Source: Terriglobales bacterium
GTDB lineage: Bacteria; Acidobacteriota; Terriglobia; Terriglobales; Acidobacteriaceae
Direction of reading: 5' to 3'
Length of the DNA stretch: 64,000 bases
NCBI GenBank assembly: GCA_035573675.1
Contig: DATMAB010000010.1
Coordinates: forward strand, 248,001 to 312,000
The notes beneath the pieces were generated by a model that searched no databases, was not told where the DNA came from, and was given only the letters and a program-made list of their open reading frames with translations. Positions 35,251-43,695 of this stretch are shown piece after piece. The position numbers and the translations under genes are program-made. The stretch's first letter is position 1. Every line of letters starts with the position of its first letter.

Positions 35251-35679
35251 ATGCAGTGGTGGGCCTGGATGATCCTGGGCTTTATCCTGATCGCTGCTGA
35301 GTTGCTGACTCCCGGCGGTTTCTTTGTCCTGTTCTTCGGCCTCGCTGGCGTGATCGTAGGATTCCTGCGCCTGGCCGATGTCGCCGGGCCACCGTGGGTG
35401 CAGTGGCTGCTGTTCTCCGGCATCTCCGTTGCCAGCATCGTACTGTTCCGCAAGCCGCTGATGGCGCGTTTCGGCATGGCGGCGCCCAAACAGGTGGACC
35501 AACTCGTGGGCGAGATCGGGAACGCCCTGGATGACATCGCCGTCAACGTGATCGGCAAGGTGGAGCTGCGCGGCACGCCCTGGACCGCGCGCAACGTCGG
35601 TGAAACCCCGCTCACCCGGGGCCAGCGCTGCAAGGTGGAGAAACAGGAAGGCTTGACGCTGTTCGTGCGCGCGGAGTAG
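35251..35679 (+). CDS. NfeD-like membrane protein
   Basis: 142 residues with GGAGGTGA before the ATG. Membrane helices at about 3-25 (WAWMILGFILIAAELLTPGGFFVLFFGLAG) and 48-65, then a C-terminal OB-fold (GKVELRGTPWTARNVGETPLTRGQRCKVEKQEGLTLFVRAE). The short NfeD form without the ClpP-like protease domain. It is almost always next to an SPFH protein, as here, and the pair is thought to organise membrane microdomains. Confidence 0.92.
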   Translation: MQWWAWMILGFILIAAELLTPGGFFVLFFGLAGVIVGFLRLADVAGPPWVQWLLFSGISVASIVLFRKPLMARFGMAAPKQVDQLVGEIGNALDDIAVNVIGKVELRGTPWTARNVGETPLTRGQRCKVEKQEGLTLFVRAE

Positions 35680-35722
35680 TTCGGCGCGCTTTCCACTCTT
35701 TTTCTGCGAGAGGAGAAATCGT

Positions 35723-36646
35723 ATGGATGCCGCGCTCTTTGTCACGTTCCTTCTGGCGCTTTTGGTCATCATCACGCTGTGGAAGACGGCGGTGGTCGTG
35801 CCGCAGCAGAACGCCTACATCGTCGAGCGGCTGGGCAAGTACCACGACACCAAAGGTGCGGGATTTCACATCCTGGTCCCCTTCGTGGATGTCATCCGCT
35901 ACCGGCACTCGCTGAAGGAGACGGCCGTCGACATTCCCGAGCAGATCTGCATCACCCGCGACAACGTTCAGGTGGCGGTGGATGGCATCCTGTATCTGCG
36001 CATCCTTGATCCCCACCGCGCCTCGTACGGCATCTCCAACTACACATTTGCCATCACCCAGCTTGCGCAGACCACGCTGCGCAGCGAAGTGGGCAAGATC
36101 GATCTCGATCGCACCTTCGAAGAGCGCGCCAACATCAACACCTCGGTGGTCAGCGAACTCGACAAGGCCACCGAGCCCTGGGGCATCAAGGTGTTGCGGT
36201 ACGAGATCAAGAACATCACTCCACCGCGTGACGTGCTGGCCGCCATGGAGAAGCAGATGCGCGCCGAGCGGGAAAAGCGCGCCACCATTTTGAACTCCGA
36301 GGGCGTCCGCGACGCCGCCATCAACACGGCCGAAGGCGAGAAGCAGCAGGTCATCAAAGCCTCCGAAGCGCGCCGCCAGCAGCAGATCAACGAAGCGGAA
36401 GGCCAGGCCGCCGCCATCCTGGCCGTGGCCACCGCCACCGCCGAAGGCATCCGCAAGGTGGCCGAGACCATCGAGGCGCCGGGCGGCATGCAGGCCGTCC
36501 AGTTGCGCGTTGCCGAGCAGTACATCACCCAGTTCGGCAACCTGGCCAAGGCGGCCAACAGCATCATCATGCCCGCCAACGTGGTCGATATCGCCGGGAT
36601 GATCGCCACCGCCATGAGCGTGATCCAGCGCCCGCAAGCGCGCTGA
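35723..36646 (+). CDS. SPFH/band 7 (stomatin-like, QmcA/paraslipin) protein
   Basis: 307 residues, GAGAGGAG before the ATG. N-terminal membrane segment (FVTFLLALLVIITLWKTAVVV), then the SPFH domain (QNAYIVERLGKYHDTKGAGFHILVPFVDV ... DICITRDNVQVAVDGILYLRI) and an Ala/Glu-rich coiled coil (EKRATILNSEGVRDAAINTAEGEKQQVIKASEA). Partner of the NfeD protein 43 bases upstream. Confidence 0.95.
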   Translation: MDAALFVTFLLALLVIITLWKTAVVVPQQNAYIVERLGKYHDTKGAGFHILVPFVDVIRYRHSLKETAVDIPEQICITRDNVQVAVDGILYLRILDPHRASYGISNYTFAITQLAQTTLRSEVGKIDLDRTFEERANINTSVVSELDKATEPWGIKVLRYEIKNITPPRDVLAAMEKQMRAEREKRATILNSEGVRDAAINTAEGEKQQVIKASEARRQQQINEAEGQAAAILAVATATAEGIRKVAETIEAPGGMQAVQLRVAEQYITQFGNLAKAANSIIMPANVVDIAGMIATAMSVIQRPQAR

Positions 36647-36650
36647 CGCC

Positions 36651-37214
36651 GTGGTCAGCCGCAGTGTGCAGCGGCGGATCGGGTGGCTGGTGTTGCTTGC
36701 GCTCGTCCTCCACGCCTGGTCCAAGGGCGAAACCTACCGCTGGGAGATGCTCTGGGGATGTCACGTCGCGTCCCTCATCCTGGCCCTCGGATTCGTTTTC
36801 GGCTCGACGCGCGCCATCGCAATCGGATTTCTTTTCCACATCGCTCTGGGCTTCCCCATGTGGGCTATCGAGTGCATCACCAAGCGCTGGATCTCCCCTA
36901 CCTCGGTCCTGGTGCATGTGCTGCCGCCCCTGGCAGGATGGCTGCACATCCGCCATACCGGCCTTCCGCAGCACACCGCCCTCACGGCCTGGGGGCTGTA
37001 CCTCGTCCTCATCCCTGTGAGCGCTTGGCTGACGCCGCCCGATCTGAACGTGAACCTGGCCTTCTCTCCTTGGGGATTCTTTAAGGACTACGTGCCGCAG
37101 TTACGTTGGTTTCAGGGCGGCGCCGCTGGCATCGCATTGGCGCTGCTGGTTGTCTGGAATGTGCTTCTCGACCGCTGGTTGAACAGACGCCGTCCGGCCC
37201 CGTCTGCGAGCTAG
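36651..37214 (+). CDS. Polytopic membrane protein of unknown function
   Basis: 187 residues, GTG start four bases after the SPFH gene. About six membrane helices (IGWLVLLALVLHAW, VASLILALGFVFGSTRAIAIGFLFHIALGFPMWAI, SVLVHVLPPLAGWLHI, ALTAWGLYLVLIPVSAWL, GIALALLVVWNVLLD). Conserved-looking polar residues H21-like in LVLHAW, HIALGFP and VHVLPP lie within helices. No family recognised. Convergent with the FAD oxidoreductase (four-base overlap). Confidence 0.75.
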   Translation: MVSRSVQRRIGWLVLLALVLHAWSKGETYRWEMLWGCHVASLILALGFVFGSTRAIAIGFLFHIALGFPMWAIECITKRWISPTSVLVHVLPPLAGWLHIRHTGLPQHTALTAWGLYLVLIPVSAWLTPPDLNVNLAFSPWGFFKDYVPQLRWFQGGAAGIALALLVVWNVLLDRWLNRRRPAPSAS

Positions 37215-38488
37215 CCCGGCATTCGGTCAGCAAACCGTCGCTGCGAACGGAACTTCGGCTCGCCGACAGACGCTTTCTGGGCGAAGCGCCTTAGCTGGAA
37301 GAAGGGTTCGGGCGCTCGCTTCCCCAGCACCACGTCGGCCGCCATCTCGCCCAGCGCCGGGCCCATCTTGTAGCCGTGGCCGGAACCGCCGCCCAGCAGC
37401 CACACATTCTCAGCCCCAGGGTGACGATCGAGGATGTAGTGGCCGTCGCGCGAGTTCTCGTACTGGCACACGCGGGCCTCGACGAGCGGCGCGTCTTTTA
37501 GTCCGGGGAAGCGCACGCCCAGGTATCGCCGCGCGTCCGCGATGCGCTCCGGCGTCGGCGTCCGGTCGCCGCGGGTGGGGTCGAATTCCGGGCCGCGCGA
37601 GTCGTCAGCCAGTTTGAAGCCGCGGTGCTGGTTGCCCGGAATCCCGTAGAAGATGCGCTCGCCGTTGTCGATCCAGGCCGGGAACCGGTCCTCGTTGTAG
37701 CGCGAATCGCCTGCCGGAGTGCCGAAGAAAAACACCTCCTGCCGCGTGGGATGGATCACGTCGCCGAGTACGTCGGGGAAGAGTTCGGGGAGCCAGGGCC
37801 CGCAGGCGAAGAGGTAGAGGTCGGCGGAGAGCGTCGAGCCGTCCGAGAGCTTGATCTCCTGCAACCGTCCGCCCTGGATTGCTCCGGGCGCAACTGCAGC
37901 CTCCCGATACTCACCGCCCTCCATCACGAAACCATCCATCACTGCCTGGCAGTTAACGCGCGCCGTCAGATAGCCCGCGTCCTTCTCCAGGATGGCCCAT
38001 TCCACGCCCTCGACGCCCATCTGCGGGTAACGCGCCGCCACCTGCGTTGCGGTCAGCTCTTCGAACGGCAATCCGGCTTCACGCATGACCGAAAGTGCTG
38101 CGCGCTCGTAGCGATCGTCCTTGCCCGCCAGCCACAGTACTCCGATGCGGTGGTACAGCCGCCGCTTCCAGCGCTCTTCATGCTCGGGCCACAGCTTCAG
38201 GGCCCGCGCCACCAGTTGTGTGTAGATTTTGTCCGGGCCGTAGGTGGCGCGGATGACGCGCGTCTCTCCGCCGGAGCTGGCGCGGGAATTGCCCGGCCCC
38301 CACGCGTCGAGCAGCGTGACGCGGGCGCCGCGACGCAGCAGGTAGAGCGCCGTCCACCCGCCGAACACGCCCGCGCCGATCACGGCGACATGCATCTTGC
38401 TTCCTCCTGCGCCCGGCGTCCCCCAGCCGCGCAGCGCGGCGAAGCCTGCCGCGCACGCGCCCAGAAAGGTTCTCCGAGACCAGTGCAT
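37211..38488 (-). CDS. FAD-dependent amino acid/sarcosine oxidase-like oxidoreductase with Tat signal
   Basis: 425 residues. MHWSRRTFLGACAAGFAALRG is a twin-arginine signal; a start at the later Met (MHVAVIGAGVFGG) would give a cytoplasmic form. VAVIGAGVFGGWTALYLLRRGARVTLLDA is the FAD Rossmann motif, with SSGGETRVIRATYG and the C-terminal LLGGGSGHGYKMGPALGEMAADV typical of the sarcosine/solA (DAO) family. It begins seven bases after the M20 gene, which also has a Tat signal, so the two probably work together outside the cytoplasm, perhaps hydrolysing an acyl or peptidyl amine and then oxidising it. Confidence 0.88.
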   Translation of the reverse strand: MHWSRRTFLGACAAGFAALRGWGTPGAGGSKMHVAVIGAGVFGGWTALYLLRRGARVTLLDAWGPGNSRASSGGETRVIRATYGPDKIYTQLVARALKLWPEHEERWKRRLYHRIGVLWLAGKDDRYERAALSVMREAGLPFEELTATQVAARYPQMGVEGVEWAILEKDAGYLTARVNCQAVMDGFVMEGGEYREAAVAPGAIQGGRLQEIKLSDGSTLSADLYLFACGPWLPELFPDVLGDVIHPTRQEVFFFGTPAGDSRYNEDRFPAWIDNGERIFYGIPGNQHRGFKLADDSRGPEFDPTRGDRTPTPERIADARRYLGVRFPGLKDAPLVEARVCQYENSRDGHYILDRHPGAENVWLLGGGSGHGYKMGPALGEMAADVVLGKRAPEPFFQLRRFAQKASVGEPKFRSQRRFADRMPG

Positions 38489-38495
38489 TCAGGCC

Positions 38496-40070
38496 CTATT
38501 CCGGCCAATTCCCGTAGGCGTACAGCAGGTCCACGATGGACTGCTCGCATTTAACGAGCCCGGCCACCTGCTCGTTGCCCTCGATGACGAAGTACTCATC
38601 GATGGAGTGCGCGCGGCCGCCGTGTCCCATGCCCGCCGAAGCGGCCGGCAGGTTGAGCGGCGGACGCGTGTACTGCGCCTGCGGGCTCGATCCCGCCGAG
38701 CGCGGCCAGATGGCCGGCTCGATGCCGTAGTGCTTGTACACCGAAAGCGCCGCCTGCACCGGCGCTGCCTTCACCGACGTGCGCGCCCATTCGTCGCCCC
38801 CGCCCATCTTCTTCAGCTCGATGTCCGTAAAGCCCTGCTTGTCCAGGTGCTGCCGGACGAGCGCGATCTGCTTGTCGATTTCCTGGTTGGGCACCAGCCG
38901 CGAATCGATCTTGCACGCCGCTTTCTCCGGCAGGATGGTGGCCGTGCCCGGCCCGGTGTACCCCGACCAGATGCCGTCGATGTTCAGGCTGGTGTCGAAC
39001 GTCAGGTGGCGGATGGCCTCGGCGTCGCTCCAGTTGTTCATCCACACCTTGGCGTTCTCCTTGTCGCTGGCCAGCGCCCGGCCGCCGATCTTCTGGATGA
39101 GCGTCGCAATCAGCATCTCCTCTTCTTCGTTGGGAGGCACGATAGCGTCGTAGTAGTTGGGGATCAGGATGCGGTTCGACGCCGGGTCGAACATGGTGCG
39201 CAGCGCCTCGATCAGCCGCCAGGTGGGCGAATCCAGGATGGCCTTGCGCGAAGAATGGATGGGGATTTTTTGCGGGCCTCGTCCCCACCTGGCTCCGTGG
39301 GTGTGCAGCTCGAAGTACGCGATGCCCTTGTTCCCCAGGCTCATGTTCACCTGGCCCTGGCTGTTCTGCGAAGGGCCGGCGTCCAGGTGCGCGTTGCACT
39401 TCTTCAGCTTGTCCATATAGGGCTCAAGCACCTGGTGGAAGTGCGGCGAACCCTGCTCCTCCTCGCCGTCGCAGGTGAACACGATGTTCACCGGCAGTTT
39501 GCCTTCCACCGCGATGATGGCCTCGCAGGCGTTCAGGAACGCAACCAGCGGCCCTTTGGAGTTGATGGCCCCTCGCGCAATGATCGACTTGCCGAACGGA
39601 GGGCGGTCCACCAGGTTGGCCGCCAGCGGCGGCGACGACCACTCCTTCTCGTCGAAGGGCTGGGTGTCATACATGAAGTAATGCGAGATCGTCTTTCTTG
39701 CCCCACAGTCGTAGCCCGCGGCTGCGCCGGGCAATCCGTCCGTCTTCACCAGCTCCGCCCACTGGCAGCCCATATGCTTGAACAGGCCCAGCAGCGCGTC
39801 GGCGCACTCCGCCATGTTTTCGCGCCCGTTGACCTTCGTTCCCCAACCCCAACTGGAAACGCTCGGCAGACGCAGGAACTCCTGGATGCGCGCAATGTGC
39901 TCGGCCTGATGATCAGCGATGTACTGATGAATCTTGCGCACCGCCGCGCTCTCCAGCACATCTTCCGCGAATCCCAGCGGCACGTTGAGGAACTGGAACG
40001 CGCTGGCGGTTGCGCCCAGCGCTATGCCCCGGCTTACGGCCCGGTTGAATTCACGCCGCGTGATTTCCAT
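38496..40070 (-). CDS. M20 family metallohydrolase with Tat signal, atypical metal ligands
   Basis: 524 residues from ATG 40070. Signal MEITRREFNRAVSRGIALGA is twin-arginine type. M20 blocks: HYFMYDTQP (131-139), ARGAINSKGPLVAFLNA, TCDGEEEQGSP (E203-E205) and RAHSIDEYFVI. The first metal His of the usual GHxD is Met133, and the bridging Asp of GxxDxKG is Asn170, the same exchange as in the M20 protein at 354-1616. The catalytic Glu and last His are kept. It may bind metal differently or cleave an unusual substrate. Operon with the FAD oxidoreductase downstream. Confidence 0.85.
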   Translation of the reverse strand: MEITRREFNRAVSRGIALGATASAFQFLNVPLGFAEDVLESAAVRKIHQYIADHQAEHIARIQEFLRLPSVSSWGWGTKVNGRENMAECADALLGLFKHMGCQWAELVKTDGLPGAAAGYDCGARKTISHYFMYDTQPFDEKEWSSPPLAANLVDRPPFGKSIIARGAINSKGPLVAFLNACEAIIAVEGKLPVNIVFTCDGEEEQGSPHFHQVLEPYMDKLKKCNAHLDAGPSQNSQGQVNMSLGNKGIAYFELHTHGARWGRGPQKIPIHSSRKAILDSPTWRLIEALRTMFDPASNRILIPNYYDAIVPPNEEEEMLIATLIQKIGGRALASDKENAKVWMNNWSDAEAIRHLTFDTSLNIDGIWSGYTGPGTATILPEKAACKIDSRLVPNQEIDKQIALVRQHLDKQGFTDIELKKMGGGDEWARTSVKAAPVQAALSVYKHYGIEPAIWPRSAGSSPQAQYTRPPLNLPAASAGMGHGGRAHSIDEYFVIEGNEQVAGLVKCEQSIVDLLYAYGNWPE

Positions 40071-40199
40071 GATTTCTGCCCCCTGGAGGAAAAAGCTGAC
40101 GACCCGAAGAGGGCAGGGATTGTAGCAAAGGTGAGGTTGAGGCAGGCAGGAAAGGCGATGCGCTCGCTTCTTCATTTCTCGCGAAAGGCAGAAGCGGCC

Positions 40200-42086
40200 T
40201 CAGTTCTGCTTGTCTTTCGGTTCGTCCAGCACTTCGCGGACTTTCACCGCCAGGTCGAGCGGCCGGAACGGCTTCTGGAGGAACGCAATGCCCGCGTCGA
40301 GCACGCCGCGGTGCACGATGGTGTTCTCCGTGTAGCCGGAGACGTACAGCACGCGGATCTCCGGGCGCCGGGCGTTGACCCGCCGCGCCAGTTGCCGGCC
40401 GTCCAGGCCGGGCATGATGACGTCGGTCATGAGCAGGTGAATGGTCTGGTCGTAACGGTCGCAGATCTCCAGCGCCTGGTTGCTGTTGGCGGCTTCGAGC
40501 ACGGTGTATCCCTGCTCCTCCAGGCACTTGCGCGCCAGCTTGCGCACCGACTCCTCGTCCTCCACCAGCAGCACGGTCTCCGTGCCTCGAGGCGGCTCGA
40601 TCGCCTTCCACACGCCGGAAGGCCGGTCGCTTTTCTCCACCGGCTCGGCCACCCGGGGCAGGTAGATCTTGAAGGTCGTGCCCTTGCCCACTTCGCTGTA
40701 CACCCAGATGTAGCCGCCGGTCTGCTTGACGATGCCGTAGACCGTCGCCAGCCCCAGTCCCGTTCCCTTGCCCTTTTCTTTGGTGGTGAAGAACGGTTCG
40801 AAGATGCGCGCCTGCGTTTCCGGTGACATGCCGATCCCGTTATCGCTCACCGCCAGCATGACGTAGGAACCGGGCTTCATGGTGACGTGCTGGGCCGCAT
40901 CGGCCTCGCCCAGCTCGACGTTGGCCGTTTCGATGGTCAGCTTTCCGCCGCCCGGCATGGCATCGCGCGCATTCACCGCCAGGTTCATGATGACCTGCTC
41001 CATCTGGCCCGGATCAGTGCGCACATTCCACAACTCCGGCTCCGCGATCACCACCAGGTCGATGTCTTCCCCGATGATCCGCCGCAGCATGCGGTCGGTA
41101 TCGGCCACCACCTGGTTCAGGTCAAGCACCTTCGGCGCCATCACCTGCTTGCGGCTGAAGGCCATGAGCTGCCGCGTCAGGGCGACGGCTCGGTCGCCCG
41201 CCTTGCGGATCTCCTTCACATGTTTCATCTGCGAGCTGTTGGGGTCCAGCTCGTCCATCAGCAGGTCGGTATAGCCGATCACGATGGCCATCAGATTGTT
41301 GAAGTCGTGGGCCACCCCGCCGGCCAGTTGCCCGATGGCTTCCATCTTTTGGGCTTGCAGAAGCTGGCGTTCCAGTTGCCGGCGCTCGGTGATGTCCAGC
41401 GCCATGCCCATGGTTCCTTCGACTTCGCCCTGCGGGCCCAGCCGCGGCTCCACGTGCGCCTGGAAAACCCGCCCGCCCCATTGCACCTCGAAGGCCACCG
41501 ACTCGCCGCGCAGCGCGCGCGTGTGCGCTCGCACGGCTTCGGTATCGGGCTCCGCGATTTGCAGGAAGCTGGCCAGGTGGACGCCGACCACCTCCGTCGG
41601 AGTCAGGTGCAACGCCTGCAGACCCGCGCCCGCCGTCGACGTGATGCGCAGGTCGCGGTCCGTCGTCCACAAAATGACGGGGAGCTGCTGCACCATCAGG
41701 CGCAACCCGTGTTCGGTGTGCGGCCGCGGCTCCATGGCCGCACGCATCTGCGCCTGCAGCGAGTAGTCGGAGATGGCTGCCGCGAAGCCCGGGAGCATTT
41801 CCGGCGCCGTCGGTTGAACTGTGCGCACGATGTATCCGCCGCAGTTCACCACCGCCCCGGCGCCGAACGTGCCCGCAGGGAGCAGGACCGTAAGTTCCAC
41901 CGGTGTCTTTGGTTCCAGCACGTCCTGTGCCCGGAACAACACCCCGGACCGGCTGATGTTTTCCGTCAGTCCTTCGTGCCACTCCGGCTCACCCGGACGC
42001 CGGTAACGCAGCGGGAGGCTCAGCGGGAATCGCGTCGCCCGCGGCCCTTGTCCCGTTCTGCCTGCTGACCCGGCAGCCGTCGCCAT
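40200..42086 (-). CDS. PilZ-PAS-histidine kinase-receiver hybrid sensor protein
   Basis: 628 residues. PilZ domain (about 16-115; [11 protein letters not shown] keeps the NxSxxG half of the c-di-GMP site, the RxxxR half is imperfect), PAS domain (about 128-240), HisKA with phospho-accepting H260 in [12 protein letters not shown], HATPase ([38 protein letters not shown]) and a C-terminal receiver with phospho-acceptor D555 ([13 protein letters not shown]). No membrane segment, so it is cytoplasmic. AAGGA precedes the ATG. No separate response regulator lies next to it. It may link c-di-GMP or redox state to a phosphorelay. Confidence 0.92.
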   Translation of the reverse strand: MATAAGSAGRTGQGPRATRFPLSLPLRYRRPGEPEWHEGLTENISRSGVLFRAQDVLEPKTPVELTVLLPAGTFGAGAVVNCGGYIVRTVQPTAPEMLPGFAAAISDYSLQAQMRAAMEPRPHTEHGLRLMVQQLPVILWTTDRDLRITSTAGAGLQALHLTPTEVVGVHLASFLQIAEPDTEAVRAHTRALRGESVAFEVQWGGRVFQAHVEPRLGPQGEVEGTMGMALDITERRQLERQLLQAQKMEAIGQLAGGVAHDFNNLMAIVIGYTDLLMDELDPNSSQMKHVKEIRKAGDRAVALTRQLMAFSRKQVMAPKVLDLNQVVADTDRMLRRIIGEDIDLVVIAEPELWNVRTDPGQMEQVIMNLAVNARDAMPGGGKLTIETANVELGEADAAQHVTMKPGSYVMLAVSDNGIGMSPETQARIFEPFFTTKEKGKGTGLGLATVYGIVKQTGGYIWVYSEVGKGTTFKIYLPRVAEPVEKSDRPSGVWKAIEPPRGTETVLLVEDEESVRKLARKCLEEQGYTVLEAANSNQALEICDRYDQTIHLLMTDVIMPGLDGRQLARRVNARRPEIRVLYVSGYTENTIVHRGVLDAGIAFLQKPFRPLDLAVKVREVLDEPKDKQN

Positions 42087-42302
42087 TTGGTCCTTGCCTC
42101 GTTCCCTCCGCGAGCCTTGTGCCCCTCACCTTGGGGAGTAGGTGCGAGAAAGTTTCTGCCTATAGCATCGGGTAACCCTCCCGAATTGAAAACATTACAG
42201 AAGGGCGAGCCGGCGTTGTCCAAAGTAACGCCCGCATCTGCTTGAAATATTTGGGCTTATCGCCTCTCCCGGTGATACACTCCGGGTCCGCTTCCGTCCG
42301 CC

Positions 42303-43619
42303 ATGAACGCCACCCAACAGAGCGACCTGCTGCGTGATATCGGGCGTTGGAGCCTGGTTGGTTTGATGCTGAATGCCACCATCGGGAGTGCTGTGTTCGG
42401 ACTTCCTTCTCTGGTGGCCCAACATCTGGGAGGCGCGGCCCTCTGGGCTTATCCGATCGCCGCCGCGGGCATGGGCGTCATCATGGCTTGCTTTGCGGAG
42501 GTGGCCTCGCGATTCCGCGAGGCTGGCGGCCCTTACCTCTACGCCCGCGAAGCCTTTGGCCGTTTCGCCGGCCTGCAAATCGGATGGCTGGCCTGGCTGG
42601 TCCGCATCGCCGCCGCCGCCGCCAACGCCAACCTTTTCGTTCAGTATGCCGCTGAGTTCTGGCCGCAGGCCGGGCATCGGCTGCCGCGCCTCACCATCTT
42701 GGTGCTGCTGCTGGGGATTCTGGCGATCATCAACTACCGGGGCGTGCGGGCCGGCGCCGGCGCCAGCAACGTCTTCATCGTGGGCAAGCTCATACCGCTC
42801 GTGCTCTTCGCCCTGATCGGCGGCGCCTTCGCGGCATTCGGACCGGAAACTGCGCCGCCGCTCGCTTCCCGCGGCTCAGGCGCGGACTGGTTCGCGGTGG
42901 TCATCCTGCTGGTCTATGCCTATGGCGGATTCGAGGCGGTGCTGATTCCCATGTCTGAGGCCAGGGATCCGCAGCGCGATGCGCCGCTCGCGTTAGGCAT
43001 CGCGCTGGCCAGCGCCGCCTTTCTCTACATGCTCGTGCAGTATGTGGTAATCGCCGTCCTCCCCGGCCCTGAAAGCAGCACCCGGCCTCTGGCTGATGCG
43101 GCTCGCGTCTTCCTGGGCGCGCCCGGCGCTGCGCTCATCAGCCTGGGTGCATTGCTCTCCGTCTACGGCTACTTCACGGCCACCATGCTGGTAACGCCCC
43201 GCCTTACCTATGCCTTCGCCCAGGCTGGCGACTTCCCGCGTTGGTTCGCCGCTGTGCATCCACGCTTCCACACTCCGCACGTATCCATCCTGGTGTTCAC
43301 CGCACTGGTGTTCCTCCTGGCCGTGATCGGCGACTTTCGCTGGAACCTCACCCTGTCCGCTGTCGCCCGGCTCTTCACCTACGCCGCCATCTGCGGCGCC
43401 GTCGTGGTGTTCCGGCGCAAGCCCTCCGCCCCGCCCGCAGTGTTCCGCCTCCCGGCCGCTTGGCTGTTCGTGGCGGCGGGAATCGCCTTCTGCGGGATCC
43501 TGGTGACCCGCATGGGCGAGGGCGAACTCGCCATCATCGCGGCCACTACGACGTTGGCCTTCATTCATTGGCTGGTGGCCGTTCTCTTTCGAAACACTCC
43601 GGCTCAAGCCTCAAGGTAA
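42303..43619 (+). CDS. APC-superfamily amino acid permease
   Basis: 438 residues with about twelve membrane helices. The start LLRDIGRWSLVGLMLNATIGSAVFGLPSLVA contains the family's unwound first helix (GSAVFGLP), followed by FAEVASRFREAGGPYLYAREAFG. This matches the amino acid-polyamine-organocation family. Substrate not predictable. The 216-base gap before it (42087-42302) contains TTGGGC and TGATACACT as weak promoter elements only. Confidence 0.9.
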   Translation: MNATQQSDLLRDIGRWSLVGLMLNATIGSAVFGLPSLVAQHLGGAALWAYPIAAAGMGVIMACFAEVASRFREAGGPYLYAREAFGRFAGLQIGWLAWLVRIAAAAANANLFVQYAAEFWPQAGHRLPRLTILVLLLGILAIINYRGVRAGAGASNVFIVGKLIPLVLFALIGGAFAAFGPETAPPLASRGSGADWFAVVILLVYAYGGFEAVLIPMSEARDPQRDAPLALGIALASAAFLYMLVQYVVIAVLPGPESSTRPLADAARVFLGAPGAALISLGALLSVYGYFTATMLVTPRLTYAFAQAGDFPRWFAAVHPRFHTPHVSILVFTALVFLLAVIGDFRWNLTLSAVARLFTYAAICGAVVVFRRKPSAPPAVFRLPAAWLFVAAGIAFCGILVTRMGEGELAIIAATTTLAFIHWLVAVLFRNTPAQASR

Positions 43620-43695
43620 TGCTTGCCTCTGGAGGATGGCTCTACGATTCGCCGCTTGTTCCGCCTCACAGCGCAGTGCTACCCTGCTGCGTTTC

